A stretch of DNA of 64,000 nucleotides from NCBI GenBank assembly GCA_029339195.1, contig JAPTJF010000003.1, positions 471,576 to 535,575 on the forward strand, written 5' to 3'. Origin of the DNA: Micractinium sp. NFX-FRZ. Lineage: Eukaryota; Chlorophyta; Trebouxiophyceae; Chlorellales; Chlorellaceae. Made by a program: the position numbers and the translations under genes. The notes beneath the pieces were generated by a model. It had not been told where the DNA came from, did no database searches, and was given only the letters and a program-made list of their open reading frames with translations. Shown piece after piece: positions 61,865 through 64,000 of this stretch (position 1 is the stretch's first letter; every line of letters starts with the position of its first letter).

Positions 61865-64000
61865 TGCTGGCCTGGGCTGAGGGACCGGCGGTGAAGGAGC
61901 GCGCAACACGGCCACTGGACAGCCGGGATGCGTGCCCTCGACGGCTTTGCAGCGCCTGGATGTAGAGAAGGATGCGCTCCGTCGCGCTGGTGTTTTTTGG
62001 CGCGCCGAATGGCCAGCTGGCACAGGCTCGATGATGCTGGCAGAAGCCGCAGAAGGCTGTGGAGAGTTGGATGTGTGCAGCTGGATGCTTTGTTATCTGT
62101 GTTCCTTGACATAGTGTCTCATATGGCCCCACAACTTGGCGGCAACATGGCAAGCCTCCACTTGAAGGCTTGAGCTGTTTTTTAAGCGCTGGGGAACACA
62201 TTCCCGCTGCATTTTGGTTGTGGACGCCACCCCGGGGTCGGTGTGGTGTTGACAAGTGGTGGGTCGGCTTGCGCATGGGCAGCCCCGCCTTGCCTGGGCT
62301 ACGGCCCCCTCAGGCAGACCCTGCTGCTCTGCTTCCGCCTCCCAGGCTGCCTGGCTTACCCTAAAGCAGTTCAGCTGACAGCTGCAAAGATTTCGTCTCC
62401 TGCACAGCACTCAGCGCTCCGTTAACAGCGTTGGCAGCAAGCACCTGCGCTGTCGGTGGTGTGCTCGCCTCAAAGCTGGCGCTGGGACTTGCTGGGTCTG
62501 ATTCAGGCCCCTGGCACCTGTTACAAAGTAGTGTCCCTGGGCGTCTACTGGGACATCTTGCCTGCTTAAGCTCACGCATCTATGGGTGCCGCAGCGGGGC
62601 AAAGCTCTGGGCGGTCCCCACAGCAATGTCCGCCGGGCGCAGGACAAGCAGCCCCACACTGGCTGTTCAGGCAGCTTGGGCCAGCATGGGTGCTGCTGGC
62701 ATGTGACTGCAGGGGCCGCAGGCTGCAGGTGTGGCTTTGGATGACTGTTGTCAAGCTGCACAGCTGCCTTGAAGAGGAGGGGCTCGGGGGACAGGCGGGG
62801 CTTGCAAAGCCCCAGTGGGGCTCGCAGCAAGCCCGCTTGCATCGCAGCTGCCCAGCACACGGCGCCCCTCCAGTCATCTATGCGTTAGATGAGCAGCACA
62901 AGAAGGGTAGACGGGGTAGTGCATGGGAGAGGTCGGGGTGCAGCTGGGTTGCGCCTGGTACGCTCTTGACTCTGCACCCAAGCGGCCAGCGCCTTTGGGC
63001 CGACGAGCTGACGAAATGCGGGCACCCGGCAACACCCAGCAGCAGCACCCAGCAGCACGGGCAGTGGCTACGTAGCATGGTCAGCTCCCCATGTCGAGAG
63101 CTTTTCTTGGAGCACTGTTCGAACATAGGAACCGTTGTACTACTGCTGTAAAGTGCCCTGGCTGGGACCCGACTGGTGTCAGCGGCAACCTCGCAGCCGT
63201 GCGGGCAAGCCCCCTGCCCAGTCCGCACTGGCTCAGCAGCCCCATGCCGCAGAGCAATGCCCTGGTAGCCAACTTGCAGTACTGGCATTGCAACCCAGCT
63301 CTTTGCCCTCACCCAAAGTCATATGGTGCATGGGTGCAGGCTGGCTGGCATGCGCCGTCTGGGCGGTGTTGGTACCGTCGTGATGCTGACAACCTTTGTG
63401 ACTGCTCGTGGTACACTGGGGAAAGCAACACACAATGAGCTGGGGATGTGGCAGGCACCGTGGATGTGGTGTATGTCGAAAACTTCGGTGGCGCCTTGCG
63501 GACGGGGGACGACCAGGACTGCACGATTGGAACAGAGCGTGGACGCCCACCCTTGACACACTGCACGACAACAATCCCCCGTTCCAAGTCGGCTGTGTTT
63601 CGGATCCAAGAAAGAAACAATGAGGTACGCTGTGACCAGTTTCTTGCCCGCAGGGGACGACATCCGGTTCCAACGGATACGCTCTCTTCGGTGGGCGCAT
63701 GCCACGCGCAGCAGGAAGTGCACGACCGGTCACAGATCCCCGCCTCAAAACCCCCGGCCCTCGCCTCCTGCCGCACTCTTCACCTCTTGCCTGTCGCAGG
63801 GGTTGTGTTGCAGCACTCGCCAGCATCTCTTCTCCACCAGCACAGGCTTGAAAAAGGAACTCGTACCAGGTGCGCTCCGTCCTCGCTGCTGCCTCCTCCT
63901 GTTGCTGCTGCCCCGCTCCACCGCTGCTGCCTGCGCTTGCCACGCTGCAAGGAGCAAAGGCGGGGCACATCCGCACGGCGCGTGGTACGAAGGCGAGGAG
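61865..64000. other. Right-end region without supported gene
   Basis: Contains the DapF promoter and possible extra 5' coding (to 62023). Beyond 62100 the GC content falls and the open frames on both strands have no recognisable similarity or convincing splice structure. A gene running in from the right cannot be excluded: the minus-strand frame near 63976-63800 has a short protein-like stretch (RTWYEFLFQAC). Confidence 0.4.

Noticed and set aside
62411..63976. Several 70-250-residue open frames at the right end
   Set aside because: Frames on both strands overlap, with no recognised motif, no consistent splice sites and composition like non-coding DNA.

Overview
This is a nuclear window from a GC-rich, intron-rich green alga, most likely a trebouxiophyte of the Chlorella type. 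The evidence is plant-type genes (PICKLE-type CHD3 remodeller, CCB4, Ycf54/LCAA, ABC1K kinase, plastid-type diaminopimelate epimerase), many short GT-AG introns, strong GC bias, TGTAA-type polyadenylation motifs and a nuclear tRNA-Pro with an intron. The genus is inference. No bacterial operon, virus, transposase or CRISPR array was found. All gene models are conceptual splices read by eye. Where exon boundaries are given, the exon lengths sum to an intact reading frame.

Layout: an F-box-like/LRR gene enters from the left (35-2509, +). A SAM50/Omp85 beta-barrel gene (3350-7635, -) and a Ulp1-type SUMO protease (8449-14850, -) follow. RPB11 (15114-16205, +) is divergent from the protease across 263 bp. 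An unrecognised coiled-coil gene (16601-18199, -) and the Ycf54/LCAA gene (19894-21338, +) come next, then CCB4 (22104-25453, -) divergent from a GNAT acetyltransferase (25944-27859, +). A 17-kb, 31-exon PICKLE/CHD3 gene fills 28163-45112 (+) and contains the window's only assembly gap. RRP46 (45683-46918, -) and an ABC1K kinase (47382-56073, +) diverge across 463 bp. A tRNA-Pro(UGG) and diverged repeats lie at 57032-58440. DapF (58512-61864, -) follows. I see no gene I can support in the last 2 kb.

The genes do not form one pathway. Several act in the plastid: CCB4 (heme attachment to cytochrome b6), Ycf54 (Mg-protoporphyrin ester cyclase), ABC1K, DapF (lysine) and perhaps the GNAT. Others serve the nucleus or mitochondrion: PKL, RPB11, RRP46, the SUMO protease and SAM50.

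The most striking signal is not a gene. In at least five genes (SUMO protease, CCB4, GNAT, PKL, ABC1K) short tandem duplications are centred on exon-intron junctions, so an intron carries one to many extra copies of its own splice site plus the adjoining exon edge. The extreme case is a 117-bp composite array of decoy 3' splice sites in PKL, which also broke the assembly. At two PKL junctions the extra copy is in frame and stop-free, so real alternative isoforms are possible.
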